Assembly (NCBI RefSeq): GCF_042657365.1 | Contig: NZ_JBHSKT010000008.1 | Coordinates: 62,001 to 126,000, forward strand | DNA length: 64,000 bases | Reading direction: 5' to 3' | From: Adhaeribacter_A terreus | GTDB taxonomy: Bacteria; Bacteroidota; Bacteroidia; Cytophagales; Hymenobacteraceae | Shown here: piece after piece, positions 6,796 to 15,852 of the stretch | Position numbering within the stretch: the stretch's first letter is position 1 | Layout of the letters: each line of letters starts with the position of its first letter | Notes under the pieces: generated by a model | What the model was told of the DNA's origin: nothing | The model's input: the letters and a program-made list of their open reading frames with translations, nothing else | The model's database searches: none | Translations under genes and position numbers: made by a program

Positions 6796-9357
6796 ATGGA
6801 AGTTATGCTGTTGCTGGCCATTGGAGTGGCGGCTTTTATCATAATCAATATTTTATCCGGAAGAATTCAGGAGGTAAACCTGCGTTACGAAACCATAAAA
6901 GACGAATTGCTGCGCATCCGGACTGAACTGGAATTGATGCGCCGGCAACAGGCACAAACTCCGGTGCAAAAAACTACGCCACCCGAAGAAGTTAAACCCG
7001 TTGCAGCTACACCTCCAACATCACTGCCGCAAATTCTAACGCCGCCAGAAGCAACCGAAATTCCCAAACCGGCACCTTTGTTTACGGCAGCAGAACCACC
7101 AAAAACGGTATCCAAAACGGAGGAAAAACCGACAGAAACGGTAGGGAAAATCACTGAAAAAGTCGAAGAAGTATCTGCGGCTGAAAAGTCAGATTATATG
7201 CCACATACTCCTCCGGAACACGTTTATGAAGAACCGCAACCAGGCTTTATAGAGCGTTTCCTGCAAAATAATCCTGACCTCGAAAAATTCATTGGTGAAA
7301 ACCTGATCAATAAGATCGGGATCGCAATCCTGGTTCTGGGTATCGGATATTTTGTGAAATTCGCCATCGATCAGGATTGGATCAATGAGATCGGCAGGGT
7401 GTTTATTGGTATTTTGTCCGGCGGAATTCTGATCGGGCTGGCGCACCGGTTACGGAAAACGTTTTCGGCGTTCAGTTCGGTTTTAGTGGGCGGTGGTCTG
7501 GCAGTTTTATATTTTACCATTGCCATTGCGTTTCACGAATACCAGCTTTTAAACCAAATCGCGGCTTTTCTGGTAATGGTGGTTATTACGGCGTTTTCAG
7601 TGCTGCTTTCAATATCGTATAACCGGGTAGAACTGGCGGTTCTGGCTATTTTAGGTGGTTTTGCAACGCCTTTTATGGTTAGTACCGGCGAAGGAAATTA
7701 CGTGGTTCTTTTTACCTATATCCTGATCCTGAACGTAGGAATGTTGGTGCTGGCTTACCTGAAGAACTGGAAAATTATTAACTGGATCTGCTACGGCGCT
7801 ACCATTTTACTATACGGCGGCTGGCTTTCCACGAAAGTATTGAACACAACCGGTGCCCCTTATCTCGGTGCCCTGACTTTTGCCTCGCTTTTCTATATCA
7901 TTTTCTTCCTGATGAACATCATCAACAATGTGAAAGCGCGCACGCAATTTGTCGCATCTGAGATCGGGATCCTGCTTAGCAATACCTTTCTTTTTTATTC
8001 GGCGGGTATGGCCATTTTGCACGACGTTCAGCAAGGCGATTTCCAGGGATTATTTACCGTAGCCGTGGCCGTTTTTAATTTTACGTTTGCCTTTTTGCTG
8101 TTCCGTAGCCGGCAGGTTGACCGCAACCTGGTTTATCTGCTTATTGGTATGGTAATTACCTTTATAAGCCTTGCCATTCCGGTGCAGCTGGAAGGTAATT
8201 ATATCACTATGTTCTGGGCGCTGGAAGCTGTTTTATTGCTGTGGTTCGCCCAGAAAGCGGGTATTAAACTGGCGGTTATAAGTTCGGTGATTATAACCGG
8301 TTTAATGCTTGTTTCGCTGGCAATGGATTGGGTGAATATTTACCAGAAAATCCCGGCAGGTGTAACGTATAATGTGCTTTTGAACAAAGGTTTTATTACC
8401 GGCGCAATCTGCGTTTTAAGTTTACTGGCTACGCGTTGGTTGCTTAAGAAAGAACCGGCAGCAGTAGTCTTTAAACAGTTCGATTTTCAACCATTGGTGT
8501 ACCGGAAAGCGCTGGGTTTTATTCTGGTAATTACCATTTATTTCGTGCTGCTTTTTGAACTCAATTATCAGCTTGATTATTACTTCGATTCGCACCTAAG
8601 CCGCGCCATCATTCAGGGTTGTTACAACCTTGGTTTTATAGCCGTTCTGTTCCGGTTTACAGCGCGTAAAAATGAACCGAAAATTACCCTGGCCGTTACG
8701 TTGCTGGGCATGTTTGGGGTGTTGCTTTATGGCCTGGTCTATAATATTCTGGTAAAGAAATTACTCGAATCGCATTTTCTTTATGAAGTGCAGGAATTTA
8801 CCGGTTTCTGGTTCCATTATCTGAGTCTGGCGCTGCTGCTTGTTTTGCTGTATTTCATTTTCCGCAATCGATATATTTTCGAAGAGCGCTGGCCGGCCGT
8901 TAACAGGTTTATGGTGTGGGGTTTAAGTCTGGTAATTGTATATGTGGCAAGTTCCGAATTACTATATCATGTGCTATATTTCAACCTGCCTTTTGCCAAT
9001 GTACAGGGCTTAAAAGGCGATGCTTTAGCGGCGGCAAAGTTTACGTATTTTTATGACCTTCAGCACCAGACTTACAAAGTTGGCTTCCCTATTTTGTGGG
9101 GAATCTGCGCGTTTACGTTTATGTTTATCGGGTTGAGAAAGAAGAACAAACAACTGCGTATTGTGGCGCTTTCACTGTTTGCCATTACGCTGCTCAAGCT
9201 GTTCTTATTCGATATTCGCGGCATTTCGGAAGGCGGAAAAATTGCGGCATTTATTTGCCTGGGCGTGTTGCTGCTGGTAATTTCGTTTATGTACCAGAAC
9301 CTGAAAAAACTGATCCTGGCCGACGAAACCCACAACGCTAAAGATGAAATGCCATGA
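6796..9357 (+). CDS. DUF2339 polytopic membrane protein
   Basis: 853-residue protein. An N-terminal membrane helix (about 3-20) and a short coiled segment precede a Pro/Glu-rich linker (about 55-135). More than 20 hydrophobic helices then run from ENLINKIGIAILVLGIGYFV (about residue 170) to the C-terminus. This architecture and the segment ENLINKIGIAILVLGIGYF are characteristic of DUF2339 proteins. Role unknown, perhaps envelope-related. The next gene overlaps it by 4 bp, and a DUF2339 gene next to a DUF3999 gene is a recurrent pairing, which argues for joint function. Confidence 0.85.
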   Translation: MEVMLLLAIGVAAFIIINILSGRIQEVNLRYETIKDELLRIRTELELMRRQQAQTPVQKTTPPEEVKPVAATPPTSLPQILTPPEATEIPKPAPLFTAAEPPKTVSKTEEKPTETVGKITEKVEEVSAAEKSDYMPHTPPEHVYEEPQPGFIERFLQNNPDLEKFIGENLINKIGIAILVLGIGYFVKFAIDQDWINEIGRVFIGILSGGILIGLAHRLRKTFSAFSSVLVGGGLAVLYFTIAIAFHEYQLLNQIAAFLVMVVITAFSVLLSISYNRVELAVLAILGGFATPFMVSTGEGNYVVLFTYILILNVGMLVLAYLKNWKIINWICYGATILLYGGWLSTKVLNTTGAPYLGALTFASLFYIIFFLMNIINNVKARTQFVASEIGILLSNTFLFYSAGMAILHDVQQGDFQGLFTVAVAVFNFTFAFLLFRSRQVDRNLVYLLIGMVITFISLAIPVQLEGNYITMFWALEAVLLLWFAQKAGIKLAVISSVIITGLMLVSLAMDWVNIYQKIPAGVTYNVLLNKGFITGAICVLSLLATRWLLKKEPAAVVFKQFDFQPLVYRKALGFILVITIYFVLLFELNYQLDYYFDSHLSRAIIQGCYNLGFIAVLFRFTARKNEPKITLAVTLLGMFGVLLYGLVYNILVKKLLESHFLYEVQEFTGFWFHYLSLALLLVLLYFIFRNRYIFEERWPAVNRFMVWGLSLVIVYVASSELLYHVLYFNLPFANVQGLKGDALAAAKFTYFYDLQHQTYKVGFPILWGICAFTFMFIGLRKKNKQLRIVALSLFAITLLKLFLFDIRGISEGGKIAAFICLGVLLLVISFMYQNLKKLILADETHNAKDEMP

Positions 9358-10598
9358 GAAAAATTGTAGTTGTTTTCTGGATGCTTCTGAGCCTGAAAAC
9401 GCTATGTTTTGGCCAGGAAAAACTGTATAAAGCCCCATTGCCGGCGGTATCTGAAAACGGTTTTTACAGAATAAATCTGCGGCCGGAAATTGTGCGTTTT
9501 ACCAATGCCGATTTTTCTGACCTGCGTATTCATGATAATAAAAACCATGAATTACCGTATTTACTGGAACGAACCGCAACCGAAAAAACGACCCGCTACT
9601 TCCGCGAATATCCCATTGTCGGTAAAAACAATATACCGAAAATTAATACCACGCTGGTAATTCAGAACCCAAGAAAAAGCAAAATAAACAACCTGGCGCT
9701 GGTAATAAAAAACACTAATGTTAGCAAAAATGCCAGCCTGAGTGGCAGCGCAGATGCGCAAAATTGGTACGCGCTGGAAGATGATTATTTACTGCAATCT
9801 GTATCGAATTCGGAAGCAACTTCGGAAGTAAAAGTACTGCATTTTCCGCTTTCTGATTACGAGTTTTATAAGCTGGAAATTAACGATTCTGCCAGCGCGC
9901 CACTCAATATTTTAACTGCCGGTTTTTACGATTTTAATGCCGAGAACGGGCAATACGAAATTATTCCGGAACTAAGTCTTAAACGCACCGATAGCGCCAA
10001 TATTAAAAAAACATTTCTGTGGTTTTCTGCTGAAATGCCGGTACTGATCGATAAGCTCGATTTTAAGATAGATTCGGCGACTTTTTACCTGCGAAATGCT
10101 ACCGTTTTTGTAAGGAAAACCGTGAATGACCGCCGCAATAAAAAGCTGGAATCGTGGGTGCCGGTGCAATCTTTTCAGCTGCGGTCGGATGGAAAAAATG
10201 CGTTTCAGTTTACCGGTTTCCGGGCGAAGGAATTTTATGTGGAAATAGAAAATGCCGACAATCCGCCGCTCAATATTGCAGCAGTAAATGCCTTTCAGTT
10301 AAAAACGTATCTGATCGCAGAACTGAAAAAGAACCGCGAATATGCATTGTATTTCAGCGATGCTAAAGCAGTTTTACCGACCTACGACCTACCGTTTTTT
10401 AAAGATAAACTTCCAGGGAATTTACCGGTGCTGGAGCCGCTGGCCGTAATTAAAAATGCTATGCCCGAAGCCCCAAAAAGTGCGGTTAACCGTTTTTTTC
10501 AGCATGAGATCCTGATCTGGATCGCTTTGCTCGTTGTGATCGCGTTTCTGGGTTATATGACCTATAAGATGTTAAAGGAAACAAGCGATCCCCGGTAA
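9354..10598 (+). CDS. DUF3999-like secreted/membrane protein
   Basis: 414 residues with a cleavable-looking signal peptide (about 1-21, ending CFGQ), a large beta-rich extracytoplasmic region, and one C-terminal membrane helix (about 383-403, ILIWIALLVVIAFLGYM). The ATG overlaps the upstream DUF2339 stop (ATGA), implying translational coupling. Family assignment rests on the N-terminal pattern (YRINLRPEIVRFTNADFSDL, then RIHDNKNHELPYLLE) and on the DUF2339 neighbour. Probably a periplasmic part of a membrane complex; function unknown. Confidence 0.72.
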   Translation: MRKIVVVFWMLLSLKTLCFGQEKLYKAPLPAVSENGFYRINLRPEIVRFTNADFSDLRIHDNKNHELPYLLERTATEKTTRYFREYPIVGKNNIPKINTTLVIQNPRKSKINNLALVIKNTNVSKNASLSGSADAQNWYALEDDYLLQSVSNSEATSEVKVLHFPLSDYEFYKLEINDSASAPLNILTAGFYDFNAENGQYEIIPELSLKRTDSANIKKTFLWFSAEMPVLIDKLDFKIDSATFYLRNATVFVRKTVNDRRNKKLESWVPVQSFQLRSDGKNAFQFTGFRAKEFYVEIENADNPPLNIAAVNAFQLKTYLIAELKKNREYALYFSDAKAVLPTYDLPFFKDKLPGNLPVLEPLAVIKNAMPEAPKSAVNRFFQHEILIWIALLVVIAFLGYMTYKMLKETSDPR

Positions 10599-10633
10599 TA
10601 AAGCCGGTTTTTACTGACTTTTTATTTCCTTTT

Positions 10634-10663
10634 ACACCCGATTTCATAAACGGAATCGGGTGT
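10634..10663 (+). terminator. hairpin after the DUF2339/DUF3999 operon
   Basis: Perfect 10-bp stem ACACCCGATT/AATCGGGTGT with a 10-nt loop, followed by a weak T-rich tract (ATTCGTTTT). Located 36 bp after the stop. Confidence 0.6.
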
Positions 10664-10793
10664 ATTCGTTTTGTGATAATAGGAATATTTTGTGTGAATA
10701 TTCTAAAGGGAGGCGGTGAGGTGCTTTTAAAATGTATATTAATAAGAATAAATATATCGGGTTACTATATTCCGAACTTTTTTTCTCCCTATT

Positions 10794-10883
10794 ATGTCAG
10801 AAGGTGTGTTGCTTCGAATTGATCCGGTTATTTATATTGATCGGTTGGGGAAGGCAAATGAACATATTGTTAATGGTATTTAA
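10794..10883 (+). CDS. possible 29-residue leader ORF
   Basis: An ATG at 10794 opens a 29-codon frame (starting MSEGVLLRIDP) whose TAA ends 3 bp before the ATG of the HTH gene. Such placement could couple translation. It may equally be chance; there is no similarity support. Confidence 0.2.
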   Translation: MSEGVLLRIDPVIYIDRLGKANEHIVNGI

Positions 10884-10886
10884 AGT

Positions 10887-11378
10887 ATGAAGAAATCAAA
10901 TGACATCGCTGGAATATCGGAGTTCACGGTTTCCCACCGGTTACGGGTTATTCAGGAGCTTTTGAAAATAAGATCTGTGGCTGCTTTTGCCAACGAAATC
11001 GGGGTAGATACCAGCGTGCTGAATAATATTATGAGCCCGTATGGTCGGATGGGGAAACCAAGTTTTGATACGCTTCAGAAAATTGCCGCTAAATATCCCC
11101 GAGTGAATATGGATTGGCTGATCACGGGTAAAGGCGAACCTTTAAGGCCATTCGGGGCAACCGGTACTTTGCGGTCTGTTACTGAAAATACAGAATCGGA
11201 AAATCTAAATAAGTTGCTAAAATATGAACCAGGCAGCGCACCGGTGCAGCAACTGATGAATGTGCCGGCGGTGCTTTCGGAGTTACGGGTATGCCAGGCA
11301 GAAAAAGATAACCTGCAACGCATTCTGGCTTTGAAAGACGAGATAATAGAAATGTTGCGAAAACAGAATACCGACTAA
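10887..11378 (+). CDS. XRE/cI-type helix-turn-helix protein
   Basis: 163 residues. An N-terminal helix-turn-helix domain (about 12-75) matches the XRE pattern: RLRVIQELL, SVAAFANEIG, then DTSVLNNIMSPYGRMGKPSFDTLQKIA with the usual NMDWLITGKGEP ending. A Ser/Glu/Asn-rich linker leads to a C-terminal heptad-like helix (about 130-160, LRVCQAEKDNLQRILALKD), likely for dimerisation. Probably a DNA-binding repressor of a local regulon. No phage genes are nearby. Confidence 0.75.
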   Translation: MKKSNDIAGISEFTVSHRLRVIQELLKIRSVAAFANEIGVDTSVLNNIMSPYGRMGKPSFDTLQKIAAKYPRVNMDWLITGKGEPLRPFGATGTLRSVTENTESENLNKLLKYEPGSAPVQQLMNVPAVLSELRVCQAEKDNLQRILALKDEIIEMLRKQNTD

Positions 11379-11477
11379 TTTCAAGCTTTTGGTTTTTCGA
11401 ATTCTTTTTAAGATCCAGCCTGAAATGGCTTTTTCCGGATGAGTTGCTACAAAATTTTCTACCTGAAAACATGACCT

Positions 11478-11657
11478 ATGAAAACAGAAATTAAAGTTGG
11501 AATGCAGGTGCGGCTGCTTATAGGCGGGCCGGTGATGAATGTGAAAGCAATTGAAAACGACCTGGCGCTGTGTGAATGGATGGTGGTGGACCGCAAATGC
11601 AGCATGCATTTTAAAGTAAGTAATCTGGTTAAAGAAGAGACTGCTAAAAACTCCTGA
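11478..11657 (+). CDS. DUF2158 (YodC-like) small protein
   Basis: 59-residue protein from the ATG at 11478 to the TGA at 11657. The sequence MKTEIKVGMQVRLLIGGPVM followed by NVKAIENDLALCEWM matches the family pattern: a VRL..GGPVM signature, one conserved Cys-x-W, and a C-terminal F-x-x-x-x-L strand. It is a single SH3-like barrel. Cellular role unknown in the family. It lies about 100 bp downstream of the HTH gene on the same strand. Confidence 0.7.
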   Translation: MKTEIKVGMQVRLLIGGPVMNVKAIENDLALCEWMVVDRKCSMHFKVSNLVKEETAKNS

Positions 11658-11682
11658 AAATTATTATGGTTATGGAACAAGC

Positions 11683-11714
11683 AGTTTTTTCATTAAAAAT
11701 CCTACCGTTTATTA
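11683..11714 (-). repeat. dispersed AAAACGSTAK motif
   Basis: Minus-strand copy reading AAACGGTAGGATTTTTAA and then AAAAAACTGC, between the convergent DUF2158 and DUF892 genes. Confidence 0.6.
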
Positions 11715-11732
11715 ACAGCAAATACCATTAAA

Positions 11733-11772
11733 AAAAGCCTTTCAGTTAAAAAATGAAAGGCTTTTTCTTTTT
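11733..11772. terminator. bidirectional terminator between convergent genes
   Basis: Stem AAAAAGCCTTTCA/TGAAAGGCTTTTT with A run on one side and T run on the other. It sits between the plus-strand DUF2158 gene and the minus-strand DUF892 gene. Confidence 0.8.
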
Positions 11773-11792
11773 GTAAATATGTTGCTGAAAAT

Positions 11793-12293
11793 CTAGGAAA
11801 CCTGCGCGGCTCTTCGGTTTATGTTCGTTTTAGCCAGGTTATTTAATTTGGTATCGGTGGCTTGTTCTTCATCTAAGGTCTTTTTCAGAAGGGTATGCAC
11901 TTCATCCAGCGCCAGCCCTAACGCCAGATGCGCCGCCGTTCCATAACCGGAAATTTCGTAGTGCTCTATTTTCTGGGCGCTGGCAATTAATGTAGCATCC
12001 ATCGCTTCCGACGAATGGCTTATATGCATCACTTTTTCGCCTTCGGCAATCAAACCTTTCATGCCTGCGTTGTCTTGTCCGTCGGGTTTTATACCCAGCA
12101 ATTTAGCGGCTTGTTCCAGGCGTTGTTTATGCATTTTAGTTTCTTCGAGGTGCTGCATAAAAGCTGCTTTCAATTCAGGATCAGTGGCTTTTTCCGCTAT
12201 GCGCGGTATTGCGGTTATCAGCAGATTTTCAGCATCATATAAAACCTGAATTTCGTGATGAAGCAGATCGGTAAGATCTTTTAGTTCGGCCAT
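11793..12293 (-). CDS. ferritin-like DUF892 protein (YciE/YciF family)
   Basis: 166 residues, all helical, with the family opening LTDLLHHEIQVLYDAENLLI and regularly spaced Glu/His (EIQ, HLEETKMHKQRLE, KIEHYEISGYGT, LDEEQATD) that form a di-metal four-helix bundle. Such proteins are associated with stress responses; their reaction is not established. Length is normal. Monocistronic, with a terminator shared with the convergent gene. Confidence 0.85.
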   Translation of the reverse strand: MAELKDLTDLLHHEIQVLYDAENLLITAIPRIAEKATDPELKAAFMQHLEETKMHKQRLEQAAKLLGIKPDGQDNAGMKGLIAEGEKVMHISHSSEAMDATLIASAQKIEHYEISGYGTAAHLALGLALDEVHTLLKKTLDEEQATDTKLNNLAKTNINRRAAQVS

Positions 12294-12610
12294 AGTTTTG
12301 CGGGTTTAAGAATTTGACATTGTTTCAGGTTTAAACGGCAGAATCTGCGAACTGTTAAGTAAACTTGCTGAAAAGGAATTTTACTGAACCGAAACGCAGT
12401 TGAAAATAGCCTGAAAACACGGTTTTCCGGCCGGTAAATGGCCACGGTTTTCACGCAAATTCCATAAGCCCGGGAACGGTAGTTTAACAAGCCGGAAAAG
12501 TCTGGTTGAAACGCGTTAAAAGCAGGAAAGTTATTAGCTAAAAACGCCCTTTTTACTCGGAAAAACCAAAAAAAAGTGGTATCTTTACTTCTTAAATACA
12601 CCTGAAACAA
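12294..12610. other. divergent intergenic region upstream of gyrB
   Basis: 317 bp between the DUF892 start and gyrB. A TATCTTTA box about 25 bp before the gyrB ATG resembles the -7 consensus. A degenerate relative of the dispersed motif may lie near 12538-12570. No ORF or RNA was recognised. Confidence 0.4.
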
Positions 12611-14569
12611 ATGAGTGAAATAGTAGAAAAAAATGCCTCCGATTACTCCGCAGATAGTATCCAGGTTCTGGAAGGGCTCGAAGCCGTTCGGAAGCGCCCG
12701 GCTATGTATATTGGCGACATCGGTGTTAAGGGCTTACATCACCTGGTTTGGGAAGTTGTAGATAACTCTATAGACGAAGCCCTGGCTGGTCATTGCGACA
12801 ATATTGACGTAACCATTCACGAAGATAATTCCATTTCCGTATCCGATAACGGCCGCGGTATTCCCACCGATTTCCACCAGAAAGAAGGCCGCTCGGCACT
12901 TGAAGTGGTAATGACCGTATTGCACGCCGGCGGTAAATTCGATAAAGATTCTTATAAAGTTTCCGGCGGTCTGCATGGCGTAGGTGTAAGCTGCGTAAAC
13001 GCGCTATCTACTGATCTGAAAGTTACCGTTTTCCGGAAAGGTAAAGTACATGAGCAGGAATACAAGATCGGAATTCCGCAGTACCCGGTGCGCGAGATCG
13101 GCGAAACCGAAATTCACGGTACAACGGTGCATTTTAAGCCCGATGCTTCCATTTTTACTACCACGGAGTATAAATACGAAACCATTGCCAACCGCATGCG
13201 CGAGCTTTCGTTCCTGAACAAAGGCATTCGTATTAACTTAACCGATCTGCGCGAAAAAGATTCGGATGGCAATTACATCAGCGATTCTTTCTATTCGGAA
13301 GGTGGTTTGAAGGAATTTGTGGCTTACCTGGAAGAAACCCGCGAAAACCTGATTCCGGAACCGATCCATATCGAAAGCGAGAAAAACGGTTTGCCGGTAG
13401 AAGTTGCACTTCAGTATAATTCTTCTTACACGGAAAATATCTTCTCGTACGTAAACAACATCAACACGCACGAAGGTGGTACGCACGTAGCTGGTTTCCG
13501 CCGCGCTTTAACCCGTACCCTGAAAGCTTACGCCGATAAATCGGGGATGCTGGAAAAAGCCAAAGTTGAAATTACCGGCGATGACTTCCGCGAAGGTTTA
13601 ACGGCAATTATTTCGGTAAAAGTGCAGGAGCCGCAGTTCGAAGGCCAGACCAAAACCAAACTTGGTAACTCCGAAGTAATGGGTGCGGTAGATGTGGCGG
13701 TTGGCGAAATGCTGAACGCTTTCCTGGAAGAAAATCCGCGCGAAGCCCGCATCATTATTCAGAAAGTAGTTTTAGCTGCTCAGGCCCGTTATGCGGCCCG
13801 TAAAGCCCGCGAAATGGTGCAGCGTAAAAGCGTGCTTACCGGTTCCGGCTTACCAGGTAAACTTGCCGACTGTTCTGATTCTGAACCAGCTAACTGCGAA
13901 ATTTACCTCGTAGAGGGTGACTCCGCGGGTGGTTCTGCCAAGCAGGGCCGCGACCGGAAATTCCAGGCAATTCTGCCGTTAAGAGGTAAAATTCTGAACG
14001 TAGAAAAAGCCCAGGAACATCGTATTTACGAAAACGACGAGATCAAGAACATGATCACGGCGCTTGGTGTTAGTTTTGGTACACCGGAAGACGACAAAGC
14101 GCTGAACATGGAAAAACTGCGTTATCACCGCATCATCATCATGACGGATGCGGACATCGACGGTAGCCACATTCGTACGCTTATTCTTACGTTCTTCTTC
14201 CGTTACATGCGCGAGCTGATCGATAACGGTTATATTTACATTGCTTTACCGCCGCTTTATTTGGTTAAAAAAGGCAAAGAAGAACGTTATTGCTGGACCG
14301 AGCAGGATCGGGAAGAAGCCGTGAAAGAACTTGCAAAAGGCGGCCGAGAAGATACCGTTGGTATTCAGCGTTACAAAGGTTTGGGTGAAATGAACCCGGA
14401 ACAGCTTTGGGAAACTACCATGCGTCCGGAAACCCGCAGCTTGAAACAGGTAACCATCGAATCGGCGGCGCAGGCAGATCATTTATTCTCGATGCTGATG
14501 GGCGATGAAGTTGCGCCGCGTCGTGACTTTATTGAGAAAAATGCCAAATACGCAAAAGTGGACGTTTAA
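12611..14569 (+). CDS. gyrB: DNA gyrase subunit B
   Basis: ATPase subunit of DNA gyrase, 652 residues, normal for Bacteroidota. The GHKL ATPase domain shows VVDNSIDEALAG (catalytic Glu/Asn near 49-60), the DNGRGIP loop (79-85) and GGLHGVGVSCVNALS. The transducer domain follows. The TOPRIM domain has EGDSAGGSA (about 434-442) and DADIDGSH (about 513-520), giving the metal-binding Glu and DxD. The C-terminus has QRYKGLGEMNPEQLWETTM. gyrA is not adjacent. The gene ends in a dispersed motif copy whose tail forms the first arm of the terminator. Confidence 0.98.
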   Translation: MSEIVEKNASDYSADSIQVLEGLEAVRKRPAMYIGDIGVKGLHHLVWEVVDNSIDEALAGHCDNIDVTIHEDNSISVSDNGRGIPTDFHQKEGRSALEVVMTVLHAGGKFDKDSYKVSGGLHGVGVSCVNALSTDLKVTVFRKGKVHEQEYKIGIPQYPVREIGETEIHGTTVHFKPDASIFTTTEYKYETIANRMRELSFLNKGIRINLTDLREKDSDGNYISDSFYSEGGLKEFVAYLEETRENLIPEPIHIESEKNGLPVEVALQYNSSYTENIFSYVNNINTHEGGTHVAGFRRALTRTLKAYADKSGMLEKAKVEITGDDFREGLTAIISVKVQEPQFEGQTKTKLGNSEVMGAVDVAVGEMLNAFLEENPREARIIIQKVVLAAQARYAARKAREMVQRKSVLTGSGLPGKLADCSDSEPANCEIYLVEGDSAGGSAKQGRDRKFQAILPLRGKILNVEKAQEHRIYENDEIKNMITALGVSFGTPEDDKALNMEKLRYHRIIIMTDADIDGSHIRTLILTFFFRYMRELIDNGYIYIALPPLYLVKKGKEERYCWTEQDREEAVKELAKGGREDTVGIQRYKGLGEMNPEQLWETTMRPETRSLKQVTIESAAQADHLFSMLMGDEVAPRRDFIEKNAKYAKVDV

Positions 14570-14600
14570 AAAACGCTATCCTTTTAAAGCAAAAAAGTCC
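14567..14600 (+). repeat. dispersed AAAACGSTAK motif, after gyrB
   Basis: Begins at the gyrB stop: AAAAAACGCTATCCTTTT, then AAAAAAGTC. Its last nine bases are also the first arm of the gyrB terminator. Confidence 0.7.
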
Positions 14601-14624
14601 TGCAGCAATGCAGGACTTTTTTTA
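14591..14624 (+). terminator. gyrB terminator
   Basis: Stem AAAAAGTCCTGCA/TGCAGGACTTTTT with a short loop and T tail. It probably works in both directions, since the minus-strand DUF5996 gene ends at 14625. Confidence 0.85.
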
Positions 14625-15557
14625 TTACAGCTCATTAAGGGGTGGTACGCGCAATTCTTCAATGGGCCAGCCAGCCAGTTTTGCTCCAGCCAAATAAGCA
14701 CTTTCCAGGAAATCCAGTAAAGCTTGTTTCGGATCCGGTTGTTTTCTGAAGTTTTCATAGCTCAGAAAAGCCATTGGGCTGCCGTTCGATAGTTGCCATT
14801 TTGCCGTTTCCGGTTCCAGTTTTTCGTTTTCAATTCCGGACGGTAACGGAAAAATATAAGAATAAAAAGCGGCTTCTCTCACCACATCATCGCCGGGCCA
14901 GAAACCAAAAGCCATTGTTTCATGCGAATAGGCATCCTTTTCTACGATGCTCATTTTGGAGTCTAAAGGCACTTTTTTGCCTGAAAAACGGTAAAATGTA
15001 AGGTCGAAATGGTGCCAGTATAAATGAACCGGACTGGTTTTGCCGTAAAACCGGCCACCAAATTCTTTAAATATTTGATCTACCTGCGTAAGCACGCACC
15101 AATATTTGCGCACCATTTCGGCGTCGTAGCGGTGATGTTCTCGATCTTCGGCAAAGGGAATTTTGCTTTTATTGTCGTAAGGTTTGGCCAGGATCTTTAT
15201 TTCGAAATGCAGTTCCTGTAGAGCGCTGAAAACCTGGTTGTAAAATTGGGCCACGCTTAACCCTTCGTGCAACGGAATCTGGCGGCTTTTGCCTTCGCTG
15301 GAAATTACTTCAAGAACATGTTCTATAAAATTGAAATGTAGCTCCAGCGTGCGGTTTTTATAAGGCATGGCGCCGGTAGTTAAACCGCGTGGCGTTACGT
15401 AAAGCAACACATGCCACCAATGGTTTTTGCGCGGCATCAGTTTCAGCCGGATCTTACCTACTATCTGAATATACAAATGGAGCGTATCTTTGGTATCTTC
15501 CCAATCTGCAAGCGGCATTGGGGGAAAAGTTTCGGAAATGGTATGCGTTTCGGCCAT
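14625..15557 (-). CDS. DUF5996 family protein
   Basis: 310 residues with no signal peptide. The N-terminal pattern LADWEDTKDTLHLYIQIVGK plus NHWWHVLLYVTPRGLTT matches DUF5996. Characteristic later segments are SPVHLYWHHFDL, FWPGDDV and EAAFYSYIFPLP. Function unknown; the conserved His/Trp suggest a small-molecule binding enzyme. Monocistronic and convergent with gyrB. Confidence 0.8.
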   Translation of the reverse strand: MAETHTISETFPPMPLADWEDTKDTLHLYIQIVGKIRLKLMPRKNHWWHVLLYVTPRGLTTGAMPYKNRTLELHFNFIEHVLEVISSEGKSRQIPLHEGLSVAQFYNQVFSALQELHFEIKILAKPYDNKSKIPFAEDREHHRYDAEMVRKYWCVLTQVDQIFKEFGGRFYGKTSPVHLYWHHFDLTFYRFSGKKVPLDSKMSIVEKDAYSHETMAFGFWPGDDVVREAAFYSYIFPLPSGIENEKLEPETAKWQLSNGSPMAFLSYENFRKQPDPKQALLDFLESAYLAGAKLAGWPIEELRVPPLNEL

Positions 15558-15681
15558 AAATCTGCTTAGAATTCTGCTTTCTGTTTTACGTATAAAACAA
15601 GTTTAAGGCGGGAAGTTTTGAGAAATCAATGGGGGGAAACTGCAGCTTTCTGCGCTTGAAAATATTGCCAGATAGGGTAGT

Positions 15682-15780
15682 GAGTTTTTTTATTAAAAAG
15701 GATACCATTTTTATTGGGGGAAATCTGCCCGATAAAAGCTGAACCAAAGCTTTTTAGCCAAAAAACCTATCGTTTCTCGT
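15682..15780 (-). repeat. two dispersed motif copies upstream of ppk1
   Basis: Copies at 15682-15712 (AAAAATGGTATCCTTTTTAA on the minus strand) and 15748-15780 (AAACGATAGGTTTTTTGG). Unlike most copies, these are not downstream of a stop codon. Confidence 0.45.
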
Positions 15781-15852
15781 ATAAATAAGCTAATTTGCCT
15801 CAAACCCGGCCGCTGGGCTTTCGTTTAGATTTTAGAAAATAAGTTTATTCGC

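Noticed and set aside
6885..7154. Cys/Gly-rich ORF opposite the DUF2339 linker
   Set aside because: Antisense of a Pro/Glu-rich linker; composition explains the open frame.
10594..10660. Riboswitch downstream of the DUF3999 gene
   Set aside because: The only structure is a simple 10-bp hairpin after a stop codon, better explained as a terminator.
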